From: Actinomycetes bacterium
Lineage (GTDB): Bacteria; Actinomycetota; Acidimicrobiia; Acidimicrobiales; Palsa-688
Length of the DNA: 9,469 nt
Direction of reading: 5' to 3'
Assembly (NCBI GenBank): GCA_021808665.1
Contig: JAKBBA010000118.1
Coordinates: forward strand, 1-9,469
Part shown: piece after piece, positions 1-6,668 of the stretch
Layout: the number at the start of each line of letters is the position of its first letter
How positions within the stretch are numbered: the stretch's first letter is position 1
Notes under the pieces: model-generated
The model's database searches: none
Seen by the model: the letters and a program-made list of their open reading frames with translations, nothing else
What the model was told of the DNA's origin: nothing
Made by a program: the position numbers and the translations under genes

Positions 1-1574
1 CCGTTGGCGTGGACGAGCGTCACTCCCGGCGAGCGAAGCAGGCCCAACCAGCTGGCCAAGAACCCGCAGTCGCCGCCGAAACCCGGATAACCATCACGCC
101 AAACAAGCCAGACCGTCTGGCCACCAGACACGTCCTGCAGTGCCGACTGCGCGAACTGCGAGACGTCGGTGGAGGCGATAACAGCCTTGTAGTCGACCCA
201 GTTGACAAGTCCCGGGCCGGTTCCACGGGGAAAGGTGATCTGCTGGACGCCCTTCACCGTGAGAAGGCGGTTGACGGCCGGACCGAGCTGATCCGGACAG
301 TAGATAACGAGATCGCCTGGCCGGGCCTGCGCGTTCAGTATCGCGGCAACTTTCACGGCCTGGGTTCGCTGCAGGGAGTTCTGAGCCTTGCCGCTCATGA
401 TGCCGGCAAGCACGAGCACGGCAACCACCCCGGCCCTGAACCGCCGCCCGGGGAGGGTGACGACACCCGTGGCCATGACCAACAGGAACAGTGGGAGCAC
501 GACCGCCGTATAGCGCGCCACGAATGCGGCGTTTGCGATCATCCCTCCGAGCACCGCGACAACTAAAACTGCGAGGGCGATACCGACGAGCGGCCCCATG
601 CCAGGTCTGGGTTTCGCCTCCAATACGACGGCCGGCCCGGCCGGCACCTGGCGGACGCGGCCGTGGCGGTCCTCGACAGTCACCATCGTTCCCGGGGCTG
701 CCGTCCGGCCGAAAGTGCCGAAGATGAACGCCAGGAACGTGGCAAACATCAAAAGGCCGCCCCACGGGCCGCCGCCGCTCCAATCGCTGAAGATTGCAAG
801 CAGGTTTGAAAAGCTTGCGGGCGAAGTCCACGGAGTGCCGGTGTGTGTCGCCTGGAACACGAACACTGGTGCCCAAGGAAGCCAAAGCAGGCCGCCGACG
901 AACATCGCCTTGAACGCTGGCTTGCCCCGCCCCGAGACCCGAATCCTCCACAGGAGCCATATCGCGGCGACGAACACGAGGTAGATGCCCCAGTAATGCG
1001 TGTAGAGCACGGCCGCCGTGGTCGCGCCGAGTGCTACCAGCCGCCGACGGGATGGATCCTGGTAGGCGCTCGTCAGTGCGAGGAACCCCAGAAGCGACAC
1101 GGCGATCATCAACGAGTACATCCGTGTGACGGTCGCGTAGTTGATGGCAAAAGGCGACGACAAGGCGAGGAAGAAGCTCACCCAAGCGACGGGCCGTCCA
1201 CCGATACGCCGACCTGCGAGCCAGAAGAGGGGCAACGTAGCGATGCTCGTCAGCCCTGACAGCGCTCGCACGGCGAAGTCGCCTTCGCCGAAGATCTGCA
1301 TCCAGTAGTGGAGCATCACATAGTAGAGCGGGGGGGCTCCGTCGTGGCTCAAAGCGTGAGGGATCTGCGTGAGAGGTAGCCGGGCTATGTCGACGCTGAT
1401 CGTCTCGTCCAACCAAAGTGCGCTCGGGGTCCAAAACCGCAAGAAGAGGCATACCAGCACCGCGACTGTCCCCGCTGCGAGCACGAGACGATTCGGGAGG
1501 GTGTCCCCGAAGAGCGTCTCGGTCAGCGAGGTCGAAGGCGACGTCAGGGCGCGCTTAGGTGCGATCGTCTCCAC
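1..1574 (-). CDS. GT39/PMT_2-like membrane glycosyltransferase, C-terminus beyond window
   Basis: An open frame without a stop runs from GTG 1574 to the window edge, giving 524 residues; an in-frame TGA lies upstream at 1616-1614. The N-terminus has a first membrane helix (about residues 34-50), then the acidic pair D56-E57 in an LWLDET context, where GT-C enzymes carry their catalytic Asp. The segment SHDGAPPLYY (76-85) is typical of PMT_2/GT39 proteins. RMYSL and many hydrophobic helices follow, then a charged loop (VEDRHGRVRQV, near positions 655-690) and more helices. The last roughly 120 residues are soluble and probably lie outside the membrane. Family members transfer sugars from polyprenyl-phosphate donors to lipid or protein acceptors; donor and acceptor cannot be read here. 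TTG 1583 is an alternative start. The gene diverges from glpX. Plausible overlapping frames in this region are R/P-rich shadows. Confidence 0.85.
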   Translation of the reverse strand, partial: METIAPKRALTSPSTSLTETLFGDTLPNRLVLAAGTVAVLVCLFLRFWTPSALWLDETISVDIARLPLTQIPHALSHDGAPPLYYVMLHYWMQIFGEGDFAVRALSGLTSIATLPLFWLAGRRIGGRPVAWVSFFLALSSPFAINYATVTRMYSLMIAVSLLGFLALTSAYQDPSRRRLVALGATTAAVLYTHYWGIYLVFVAAIWLLWRIRVSGRGKPAFKAMFVGGLLWLPWAPVFVFQATHTGTPWTSPASFSNLLAIFSDWSGGGPWGGLLMFATFLAFIFGTFGRTAAPGTMVTVEDRHGRVRQVPAGPAVVLEAKPRPGMGPLVGIALAVLVVAVLGGMIANAAFVARYTAVVLPLFLLVMATGVVTLPGRRFRAGVVAVLVLAGIMSGKAQNSLQRTQAVKVAAILNAQARPGDLVIYCPDQLGPAVNRLLTVKGVQQITFPRGTGPGLVNWVDYKAVIASTDVSQFAQSALQDVSGGQTVWLVWRDGYPGFGGDCGFLASWLGLLRSPGVTLVHAN

Positions 1575-1582
1575 TGCCAGCA

Positions 1583-1588
1583 ATAATA
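1583..1588 (-). promoter_or_regulatory. Putative -10 element of the GT39-like gene
   Basis: TATTAT on the minus strand ends 8 nt before GTG 1574, and no good Shine-Dalgarno sequence is seen. Transcription could start at or next to the start codon. The best -35-like hexamer at 17 bp (GGAACT) is weak. This is inferred from sequence only. Confidence 0.3.
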
Positions 1589-1634
1589 CCGGCCCGGCAC
1601 TCCCAAGTTCCGGTCAGTATCGACTCCGAGAGGC

Positions 1635-1640
1635 TACATT
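1635..1640 (+). promoter_or_regulatory. Putative -10 element of glpX (leaderless)
   Basis: TACATT fits the TANNNT -10 pattern and is followed by exactly 6 nt before GTG 1647. That spacing would put transcription start on the G of the start codon. No Shine-Dalgarno sequence precedes the start. A clear -35 box is not visible (GGTCAG at 17 bp is poor). Confidence 0.4.
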
Positions 1641-1646
1641 CGCCGC

Positions 1647-2654
1647 GTGACCGACGACGCCCGATTCAGACCGCAGGCCCCCGACCGCAACCTAGCCCTC
1701 GAGCTTGTGCGGGTCACCGAAGCGGCCGCCATGGCGGCGTCACGCTGGATGGGCAGGGGTAACAAGGACGGTGCCGACGGCGCCGCCGTCGACGCAATGC
1801 GAATAGTCCTGGCGGGGGTGCCCATGGACGGCGTGGTGATAATCGGTGAAGGAGAGAAGGACGAGGCCCCGATGCTCTACAACGGTGAGCGCGTCGGCGA
1901 CGGCACACCCCCGGAGGCCGACGTCGCGGTAGACCCGATCGACGGGACGAGGCCTACCGCGCTCGGGCGGGGCGGCGCTCTGGCGGTGATAGCGGTGAGC
2001 GAGCGGGGAACGATGTTCAATCCGGGCCCGTGCGTGTACATGGACAAGATCGCCGTCGGCCCCGAGGCGGCCGGTCGCGTAAGCCTTGAGATGTCCCCCA
2101 CAGACAACCTGCGCGCAATCGCGGAGGCAAAAGGAGAGCACGTCCGGGACCTGACAGCGGTGATCCTCGAGCGGCCCCGCCACGACGCTCTCATAGACGA
2201 GGTCCGCACCGCCGGGGCTCGGATACGGCTCATAACCGACGGCGACGTGGCCGGCGCGATCGCGACCGCCTGGGAGGACTCCGGCGCCGACGTGCTTTTC
2301 GGGACGGGGGGCACCCCCGAAGGAGTCATCGCAGCCGCTGCGCTCAAAAGCATGGGGGGCGAGATCCAGGGGCGCCTCTCGCCTCGCGACGACGCAGAGC
2401 GGGAGCTGGCCTCTAGCCTCGGCTACGACGTGGACAAAGTCCTCGGCATCGACGATCTCGTAGCGGGCGACAACTGCTTTTTCGCCGCAACTGGTATCAC
2501 CGACGGCGAGCTTCTCCGAGGAGTCCGCTACGACTCGCGCGGAGCGATCACCGACTCTCTGGTGATGCGGTCCAAGTCCGGGACTGTCCGGCGGGTAAGC
2601 GCCCATCACCAGTTCCAAAAGCTGGCGGCGTACGCTTCGGTCCCGTTCATGTAG
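1647..2654 (+). CDS. glpX: Class II fructose-1,6-bisphosphatase GlpX
   Basis: This cytosolic metal-dependent enzyme hydrolyses fructose 1,6-bisphosphate to fructose 6-phosphate in gluconeogenesis. It has 335 residues, the family's normal length. Visible motifs are [13 protein letters not shown] (about 40-52), [15 protein letters not shown] (67-81), DPIDGT (96-101), the [18 protein letters not shown] stretch (113-130), [12 protein letters not shown] (194-205), GGTPEG (221-226), SPRDDAER and [10 protein letters not shown]. By position, D44, E68, D72, D96 and E225 match the catalytic or metal residues reported for E. coli GlpX (D33, E57, D61, D85, E213). The Glu that follows in the E. coli-type DP-x-EGT motif is Asp here, as in mycobacterial forms. 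GTG 1647 is chosen because no upstream start fits and it is preceded by a -10-like hexamer. No clear terminator follows; an IS-like terminal repeat begins 28 bp after the stop. Confidence 0.96.
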   Translation: MTDDARFRPQAPDRNLALELVRVTEAAAMAASRWMGRGNKDGADGAAVDAMRIVLAGVPMDGVVIIGEGEKDEAPMLYNGERVGDGTPPEADVAVDPIDGTRPTALGRGGALAVIAVSERGTMFNPGPCVYMDKIAVGPEAAGRVSLEMSPTDNLRAIAEAKGEHVRDLTAVILERPRHDALIDEVRTAGARIRLITDGDVAGAIATAWEDSGADVLFGTGGTPEGVIAAAALKSMGGEIQGRLSPRDDAERELASSLGYDVDKVLGIDDLVAGDNCFFAATGITDGELLRGVRYDSRGAITDSLVMRSKSGTVRRVSAHHQFQKLAAYASVPFM

Positions 2655-2682
2655 GAAGGCGTGATCCCTGCTGCGTAATCCC

Positions 2683-2696
2683 GGCTCTTTGCAAAG
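2683..2696 (+). repeat. Probable ISL3-family terminal inverted repeat (one end only)
   Basis: GGCTCTTTGCAAAG matches, from memory, the GGCTCTT- or GGGTCTT-type tips of ISL3-family insertion sequences. It reads inward toward the transposase-like remnant at 2777-2995, as expected for the end beyond a transposase 3' terminus. It contains the palindrome CTTTGCAAAG (2687-2696). The opposite end, which should read AAGAGCC on this strand, was not found in the window. The 8 bp outside it (2675-2682) would be one copy of the target duplication. Confidence 0.45.
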
Positions 2697-2776
2697 CTCG
2701 TCGGTGGCTCGCAGCACGCGTTCGCAAGTATCACAATGCCGGTGCAACTGGCTTCCCTCTTTGTGCGTGAGCTCAG

Positions 2777-2995
2777 TTACATTCTTGCGGGTCTCATATG
2801 TTCTGGGAACGCTGCCGGGTTGAGGACCCGGATCCTGTGGTGGCTGAAGCGTCGGAAGCCGATGCGGTTGATCCGCTTGATGAGGTCGTTCATCGACTCG
2901 GTCGGCATTCCTATGCCGCTCGGACCGCCGGCAAGTTGCGCCTCGAGCTTCTGCCGCAACCGCTTGAGATGCTCCTTGTGCCGCTTGATGGCCAC
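2777..2995 (-). pseudogene. ISL3-family transposase C-terminal remnant
   Basis: This 72-codon frame (GTG 2995, TAA at 2779-2777) contains PTESMNDLIKRINRIGF followed by RRFSHHRIRVL. That closely follows the C-terminal signature of ISL3-family DDE transposases, roughly PTE-x-x-N-x-LIKR-x-KR-x-x-FGF-x-x-F-x-x-YRIR-x-L. Two residues of the usual FGF stretch appear to be missing, and the tail after RVL no longer matches. The catalytic DDE core is absent, so this is a fragment. The frame stays open upstream into the 3' end of the nuclease gene, so the true left boundary of homology is unclear. It lies 16 bp after the nuclease stop on the same strand. It could instead be an unrelated small helical protein. 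Confidence 0.55.
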
Positions 2996-3011
2996 CTCTT
3001 CGAAGTACCTG

Positions 3012-4706
3012 TCAGCCGATTTCCCACGTCGGCTCGAAGCCCGGGAACCGCGCTCGCGCCTGCTCCAGCGCGAACCCGCGCGCGGCCTCCTGCGTCGGCA
3101 CCAGTCCCTCGGGTTTCGTGCCGAGACTTTTCTGTCGGTAGCGCACGTAGTGCATCCGGTAGATGCACTCCGGTCCCCGGGCTATGCCCTTCGGTACAGG
3201 CGCCAGCTCGTCGCGGATTCGCTCCCCCAGCGTCGTTCCTGCCGCTGGCTTCGGAGTGGCGCCGCGCACCGAATCGTCCTTCACGACTGCCCTACACAGG
3301 ACGGTCTCGTCCTCAATCTTCCGCAGCTCGCCAAAGACCGTCATCAACGAGTCGACGTCGTCGCGGTTGTAGTTGATAAGTCGTTGGCGTAGTTCTGGGT
3401 TCTTGGTTCGCAGGTACTTCTTGTACATCGATACAGCCATGAGTCCGTCGCCGATGTCGCTCGTCCTGACCGCTCCGAAATACGTCCCGACATCCTTGAG
3501 GCCTAGGCTCGGCACGGGAATCCGCAGGTTGTTCTCGGCCCACCGAAAGATGTCCCGGTGGGCGGCAATGACGGGCTTCAGGTCTTCATAGACCGCGTGG
3601 CGGTCCGCGGCCTTGCGGAGCGACGGGATGTCGGCAGTTGTGCCGGACCAAGTGATCACAGGGAATCCGGCGCGCTCGGAAACGAGGCCGAACAGTCGCT
3701 TGAGGTTGGTCAGCTCGTCTTCCGGCGAGTCGGCCCACAGAAAGTGATATTCGCGCTCCTCGCCTACTACGACGCAGGCCCCGATAAGCCAGACCCACTC
3801 ATCGTATTCTAGGTCAAGCGCGATGTACTTGTCGTCGACACCGATGCCAACGGCCGTGTCTGCGAGGACCGGAGCCTGGGACTGGAAGCTGCGGGCGTGC
3901 AGCACCCAACGCTCGACAATTCGCGACGTGACGCTGGGGTACCCGGCAGCCGCGAACTTCGCCGCCAGCGCGTTTGTGTCGCAATCAACGAGCGACTCCC
4001 ACGACTTTATTCCGAAGCGATCCAGGAGATTGGCGTAGACGCCGGCGACGCCGTAGACCATCGTCGGGTCCCTCCGGCGCGTCACTGACTCGAGGACCTC
4101 ATCGCGTCGCAGCACCGAACACACCCTGCACCGGCAGATGCGCGGGGCGACGCCATAGACACGGGCGTGGCGAACGCACTCGATGAGGTAGGCGGCTCGA
4201 TCCAGTCTGTCCTGGGTGATGCGGACAGGTACGGTGACCGGCTCTCCGTCACGCCGAAGCACGAGACGGCCTTCGGGCACTTCGTCGAAATCGTTGCGGT
4301 ACGGCGCGAGAAGCAGCCAGTAGAACGCCAGCTCGAGTTCGTCGAGCGGTTGGACGTGCTTGTGGCTCTTGATCTCTATGGGCAGTAGTGCCCCGTCGGC
4401 ACCGACGATCCCGTCAGGACGTCCGTGGATGCGTAGCTCGTCATTACGGAAATCGGGAGTGCCGAAGAGCGTCGTGCCAGGCTCGAGCGCGGCCAGCACC
4501 TCTGGGAAGGACAGATCCACCGCGGGCAGCGCCGACTCGACGAACTCCTCAAACTCGTAGCCGCCAGCGAGAAGACCGGCCTTAATCTCGTCGATCGTAT
4601 CCTCGAAGGCGATCTCGCCGGCATCCAGCAAGGAGAAAGCAAACGGGCAACGAACGAACTGCGTCACGTCGGTCTTGGAGACCCATGTGAAATTGTCGTC
4701 TGCCAT
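3012..4706 (-). CDS. RecB/Cas4-like nuclease with RNase H-like exonuclease domain (TM0106 type)
   Basis: Two nuclease modules are visible in 564 residues. The N-terminal PD-(D/E)XK domain has HGRPDG (94-99, D98) and EIK (E111, K113). Cysteines C20, in RCPF, and C191/C193/C196, in ICRCRVC, sit where Cas4/AddB-type nucleases carry 4Fe-4S ligands. A helical, hairpin-like region (about 217-275) follows. The C-terminal DEDD-type RNase H-like domain (PF13482/YprB style) has DLEYD (D298, E300), TTADIPSL (D359) and YNRDDVDSL (Y446, D450), so its catalytic set looks complete. A C-terminal extension of about 85 residues is unassigned. Related proteins often carry a fused helicase; none is present here. 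ATG 4706 is preferred over GTG 4715 because GGTGA lies 10 nt upstream of it. The gene stands alone between an IS scar and a pseudogene. The substrate is unknown; DNA processing or defence is an inference. Confidence 0.8.
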   Translation of the reverse strand: MADDNFTWVSKTDVTQFVRCPFAFSLLDAGEIAFEDTIDEIKAGLLAGGYEFEEFVESALPAVDLSFPEVLAALEPGTTLFGTPDFRNDELRIHGRPDGIVGADGALLPIEIKSHKHVQPLDELELAFYWLLLAPYRNDFDEVPEGRLVLRRDGEPVTVPVRITQDRLDRAAYLIECVRHARVYGVAPRICRCRVCSVLRRDEVLESVTRRRDPTMVYGVAGVYANLLDRFGIKSWESLVDCDTNALAAKFAAAGYPSVTSRIVERWVLHARSFQSQAPVLADTAVGIGVDDKYIALDLEYDEWVWLIGACVVVGEEREYHFLWADSPEDELTNLKRLFGLVSERAGFPVITWSGTTADIPSLRKAADRHAVYEDLKPVIAAHRDIFRWAENNLRIPVPSLGLKDVGTYFGAVRTSDIGDGLMAVSMYKKYLRTKNPELRQRLINYNRDDVDSLMTVFGELRKIEDETVLCRAVVKDDSVRGATPKPAAGTTLGERIRDELAPVPKGIARGPECIYRMHYVRYRQKSLGTKPEGLVPTQEAARGFALEQARARFPGFEPTWEIG

Positions 4707-4732
4707 CCGAACCACGTCACCGGTTTCAGTGA

Positions 4733-4738
4733 ATACTA
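4733..4738 (-). promoter_or_regulatory. Putative -10 element of the nuclease gene
   Basis: TAGTAT on the minus strand lies 17 nt before GTG 4715 and 26 nt before ATG 4706. TTCAGA, a 4-of-6 match to the -35 consensus, is 18 bp further upstream. This would give a short leader. Confidence 0.3.
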
Positions 4739-4740
4739 GA

Positions 4741-4928
4741 AGTAGGGTATCTCAGATCTGAAGAGGACACCACGTGCTGGCAGCCGGTGGAAGGTGAAGC
4801 CGTACACCACTCATTTCGTATTATGATAATAAGGTTGGAGGTCCATCCGAAACCCTTAAACACGGGGTGTTAGAGGCCTCCATCCGCTATGCCGTCGACC
4901 ACTCGCTTAGCAGTTCGCTTCCGGATAG
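4741..4928. other. Non-coding interval, partly AT-rich
   Basis: No convincing coding frame is seen between the nuclease promoter and the acyl-CoA synthetase remnant. The interval holds the inverted repeat at 4819-4831 and a small hairpin, AACAC-GGG-GTGTT (4859-4871). That hairpin is nested between GGAGG (4837-4841) and CCTCC (4877-4881), which could pair. An 8-bp direct repeat, TCCATCCG, occurs twice, once on each side of the hairpin. The function is unknown. It may be the promoter region of the lost gene or residue from insertion events. Confidence 0.4.
4819..4831. repeat. Perfect AT-only inverted repeat, TATTAT-G-ATAATA
   Basis: Six-base arms surround a single G in otherwise GC-rich DNA. 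It could be an operator, a pair of overlapping -10 elements, or chance in AT-rich DNA. It lies about 110 bp upstream of the nuclease start. Confidence 0.4.
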
Positions 4929-5562
4929 CTAGAGCAGGCGTTCAGCGAAGGCACCCTCGTGGTCTCACCGCGTTTTGCGCCTGAACCGGTGCTGAGCTTG
5001 ATAGCCCGGGCACGCGTAACTCACATGACCGGTGTCCCGGCACATCTACAGATGCTCCTCGACACCGCTGCCCTGACGACAGCCGACCTTCGGTCGCTGC
5101 GCAACGTGCTCATCGCGGGATCGGCCGCCCCACCGACGCTGATGCGACGGGTCAGGCAACGAATCTGCCCAGTAGTCGTACGAGCCTATGGCGCCTTGGA
5201 GGGGGCGGCGACCTTCTGCCTGCCCCACGACCCTCCCGACAGGTCAGAAACCATCGTCGGACGACCCGTCCCGGAGGTCTGCGAGATCAGAGTTGTCGAC
5301 GACGAAGGCCGGGATCTCGAGCCGCGACAGGTCGGTGAGGTATCGGGGAGCGGCCCCTTCGCCCCGCTCGGCTGCGGTCTGCGCATTCGTGGAACTGAGC
5401 AACGGCTAACAGATACCCTCTCTCGGGCACCTCCACCAATATCTGACATCGATCGGGCTCGCAGCCAACGACGTCCCGGAGCACCTCGTCGTAGTGACAA
5501 ACTTGCCCCGAGGACCGAGCGGCAAGGTGCTCAAGCGTGTCCTGCGCGACTGGCTCGACTCG
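4929..5562 (+). pseudogene. Degraded ANL-family acyl-CoA synthetase
   Basis: The first piece (frame of GTG 4959, open from 4929) reads as the middle of an AMP-dependent acyl-CoA synthetase: VSPRFAPEPVLSLI, THMTGVPAHLQMLL, IAGSAAP, the A5 motif YGALEGA, VGRPVPEV, RVVDDEGRDL and GPFAPLG. At about 5371-5377 homology moves to the +1 frame with VCAFVELS. The roughly 90 residues expected between, with the A7 TGD and A8 GRKKD-type motifs, are missing. TAA 5407 then interrupts this frame, after which VPEHLVVV and PRGPSGKVLKR follow, with the A10 lysine codon at 5524. The N-terminal third with the AMP-binding P-loop is also absent, as an in-frame TAG precedes 4929. Truncation, internal deletion with frame change, and a nonsense codon make it non-functional. 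The 3' end runs on toward the convergent 2H-GNAT gene. Confidence 0.85.
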
Positions 5563-5660
5563 CCCCGGCCGACCCCACGTCCGAGGGGCGCCACGTTGGC
5601 AACTGACCAGCGCCGCTGCTCCCCTCGTGGAGCCGAGCGGCCGGTCAGCGCACAGTCCGG

Positions 5661-6611
5661 TCAGCGCTGGGCCGGCACGGTCCACGCGCTGCATCGCTCG
5701 AAGAATCCGGCCGGCCCTCGTGCCGCCAGCTGAGCGAACTTCCAGCCCTCGCGGCGTAGGCGCGACTCGAGATGGGCGAGCATCGTGGCGCCGATCCCCT
5801 GCCCGCGCACGCCCTGCCTTACCCAGACGGAGACGACCGGTCCCGTCCTGTCCACCCAAGCGCCAGCGGCGCCAGCTAGCGAGCCTTCGCGGCGCGCCGC
5901 GAGGAACAGCGGGGGGAGAAGCAAGCCACCCGGCCTCCCAACCGGCGTGGCTCCGTCGCTACCTGCGAGGCCGGGCCATTCGCCGACCGTGGCGAGCTCC
6001 GGGTCAGGCAAGCGGGAGTAAGTGAGCTCGACGGCCAGTCCCCCGGTGCCGACGCGAACCCGGGGCCCGAACAGGACGTCTGCAAGCGGGGCCCACGTCC
6101 GGTCGCTGCCCATCTCCAAGATCACGACCCTTTCGAAGCTGACCTGGGTGACATAACTTCCGAGAACCCTTACCGCCGCCTCGACTGCCTCAGGTTCGGC
6201 TCCGTCGAGGATAGTGACATGGGGCACCCATGGCCACGAAAGCTTGCGCCGCAAAGGCGGTATGAAGACCGCTTCGTGCAGCGCAGCGAGATCGCGCAGC
6301 GCAGCGAGATCTTTCAGCGCCGCCGCCTCGCCTCCCACCTCCAGGTAGACCACCGGGTTGTCCGGCATGAACGTGCGAGGTGGCCCGAGAGTCAGGCCGA
6401 TCGGCCCGTCGACCTTCGAGGCCGCGTCGCGCAACACCGCCATTGCGTCAGGCACTTCGGCGCTTCGAACGTTCACCGGCGGGACGAGGGTTATGTGAGA
6501 GGGGATGGCGCCGAGGCTCGGGTCGCCTAGGCCGCGACGCAAACCGGCGATCTCCGAACCCTCGGGTCCGTCCACGAGAAGGGCAACACCGAGCCGTACA
6601 CGATTCGACAC
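5661..6611 (-). CDS. 2H phosphoesterase (2'-5' RNA ligase family) fused to GNAT acetyltransferase
   Basis: With start GTG 6611 the protein has 316 residues. The N-terminal half carries the two H-x-T motifs of 2H phosphoesterases, SHIT (H39) and PHVT (H131), about 90 residues apart as in LigT/ThpR proteins, which act on 2',3'-cyclic or 2'-5' phosphodiesters. The C-terminal half has the GNAT acetyl-CoA motif [11 protein letters not shown] (265-275), then an amphipathic helix and [11 protein letters not shown], resembling the usual GNAT Y-x-x-x-GF end. The frame is open back to 6737, but that would overlap glyA and its promoter. GTG 6611 begins just before the conserved [10 protein letters not shown] strand and has a -10-like element 6 nt upstream; GTG 6629 is an alternative. 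It is divergent from glyA and convergent with the synthetase remnant. Substrates of both domains are unknown. Confidence 0.82.
   Translation of the reverse strand: MSNRVRLGVALLVDGPEGSEIAGLRRGLGDPSLGAIPSHITLVPPVNVRSAEVPDAMAVLRDAASKVDGPIGLTLGPPRTFMPDNPVVYLEVGGEAAALKDLAALRDLAALHEAVFIPPLRRKLSWPWVPHVTILDGAEPEAVEAAVRVLGSYVTQVSFERVVILEMGSDRTWAPLADVLFGPRVRVGTGGLAVELTYSRLPDPELATVGEWPGLAGSDGATPVGRPGGLLLPPLFLAARREGSLAGAAGAWVDRTGPVVSVWVRQGVRGQGIGATMLAHLESRLRREGWKFAQLAARGPAGFFERCSAWTVPAQR
6281..6316 (-). repeat. 18-bp in-frame tandem duplication inside the 2H-GNAT gene
   Basis: Two adjacent copies (6281-6298 and 6299-6316) share GCGCAGCGAGATC and end in CA; they differ at three positions near their ends. 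They encode LKDLAA and LRDLAA in a helical stretch between the two H-x-T motifs. The reading frame is kept, so this is a six-residue helix extension. Confidence 0.8.
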
Positions 6612-6617
6612 TCTCCA

Positions 6618-6623
6618 ATACTG
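6618..6623 (-). promoter_or_regulatory. Putative -10 element of the 2H-GNAT gene
   Basis: CAGTAT on the minus strand is followed by 6 nt (TGGAGA) and GTG 6611. It departs from TANNNT only at the first base. The spacing equals that of the glpX and glyA candidates. GGAGA is too close to the start to act as a normal ribosome binding site. Confidence 0.25.
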
Positions 6624-6656
6624 TCCCACCCGCAGGGCATCGCCACGGCCAGCATC

Positions 6657-6662
6657 TACGAT
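6657..6662 (+). promoter_or_regulatory. Putative -10 element of glyA (leaderless)
   Basis: TACGAT fits TANNNT and is followed by exactly 6 nt before GTG 6669. GGAG at 6663-6666 leaves only 2 nt to the start, too few for normal Shine-Dalgarno use. No clear -35 is visible. Confidence 0.4.
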
Positions 6663-6668
6663 GGAGTT

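Noticed and set aside
94..1452. 452-codon minus-strand frame overlapping the glycosyltransferase
   Set aside because: It is rich in Arg and Pro with no membrane helices or family motifs. The other minus frame encodes a coherent GT39-like membrane protein across the same DNA.
1740..2747. 335-codon open frame antisense to glpX
   Set aside because: It mirrors glpX with a composition typical of antisense frames in GC-rich coding DNA and shows no recognisable motifs. glpX is unmistakable.
2655..2776. Rho-independent terminator after glpX
   Set aside because: No GC-rich stem followed by a T run was found; the only palindrome, CTTTGCAAAG, is better explained as part of the IS terminal repeat.
2736..3392. 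Plus-strand frames of 190-220 codons antisense to the nuclease 3' end
   Set aside because: They are Arg/Ser/Pro-rich shadows without motifs, opposite a gene with two intact nuclease domains.
3012..4706. CRISPR-associated Cas4
   Set aside because: The domain is Cas4-like, but an RNase H-like domain is fused, no other cas gene is present and no repeat-spacer array is visible in the window.
4888..4983. 31-codon frame starting at ATG 4888
   Set aside because: It overlaps the acyl-CoA synthetase remnant, is Arg-rich and has no ribosome binding site or motif.
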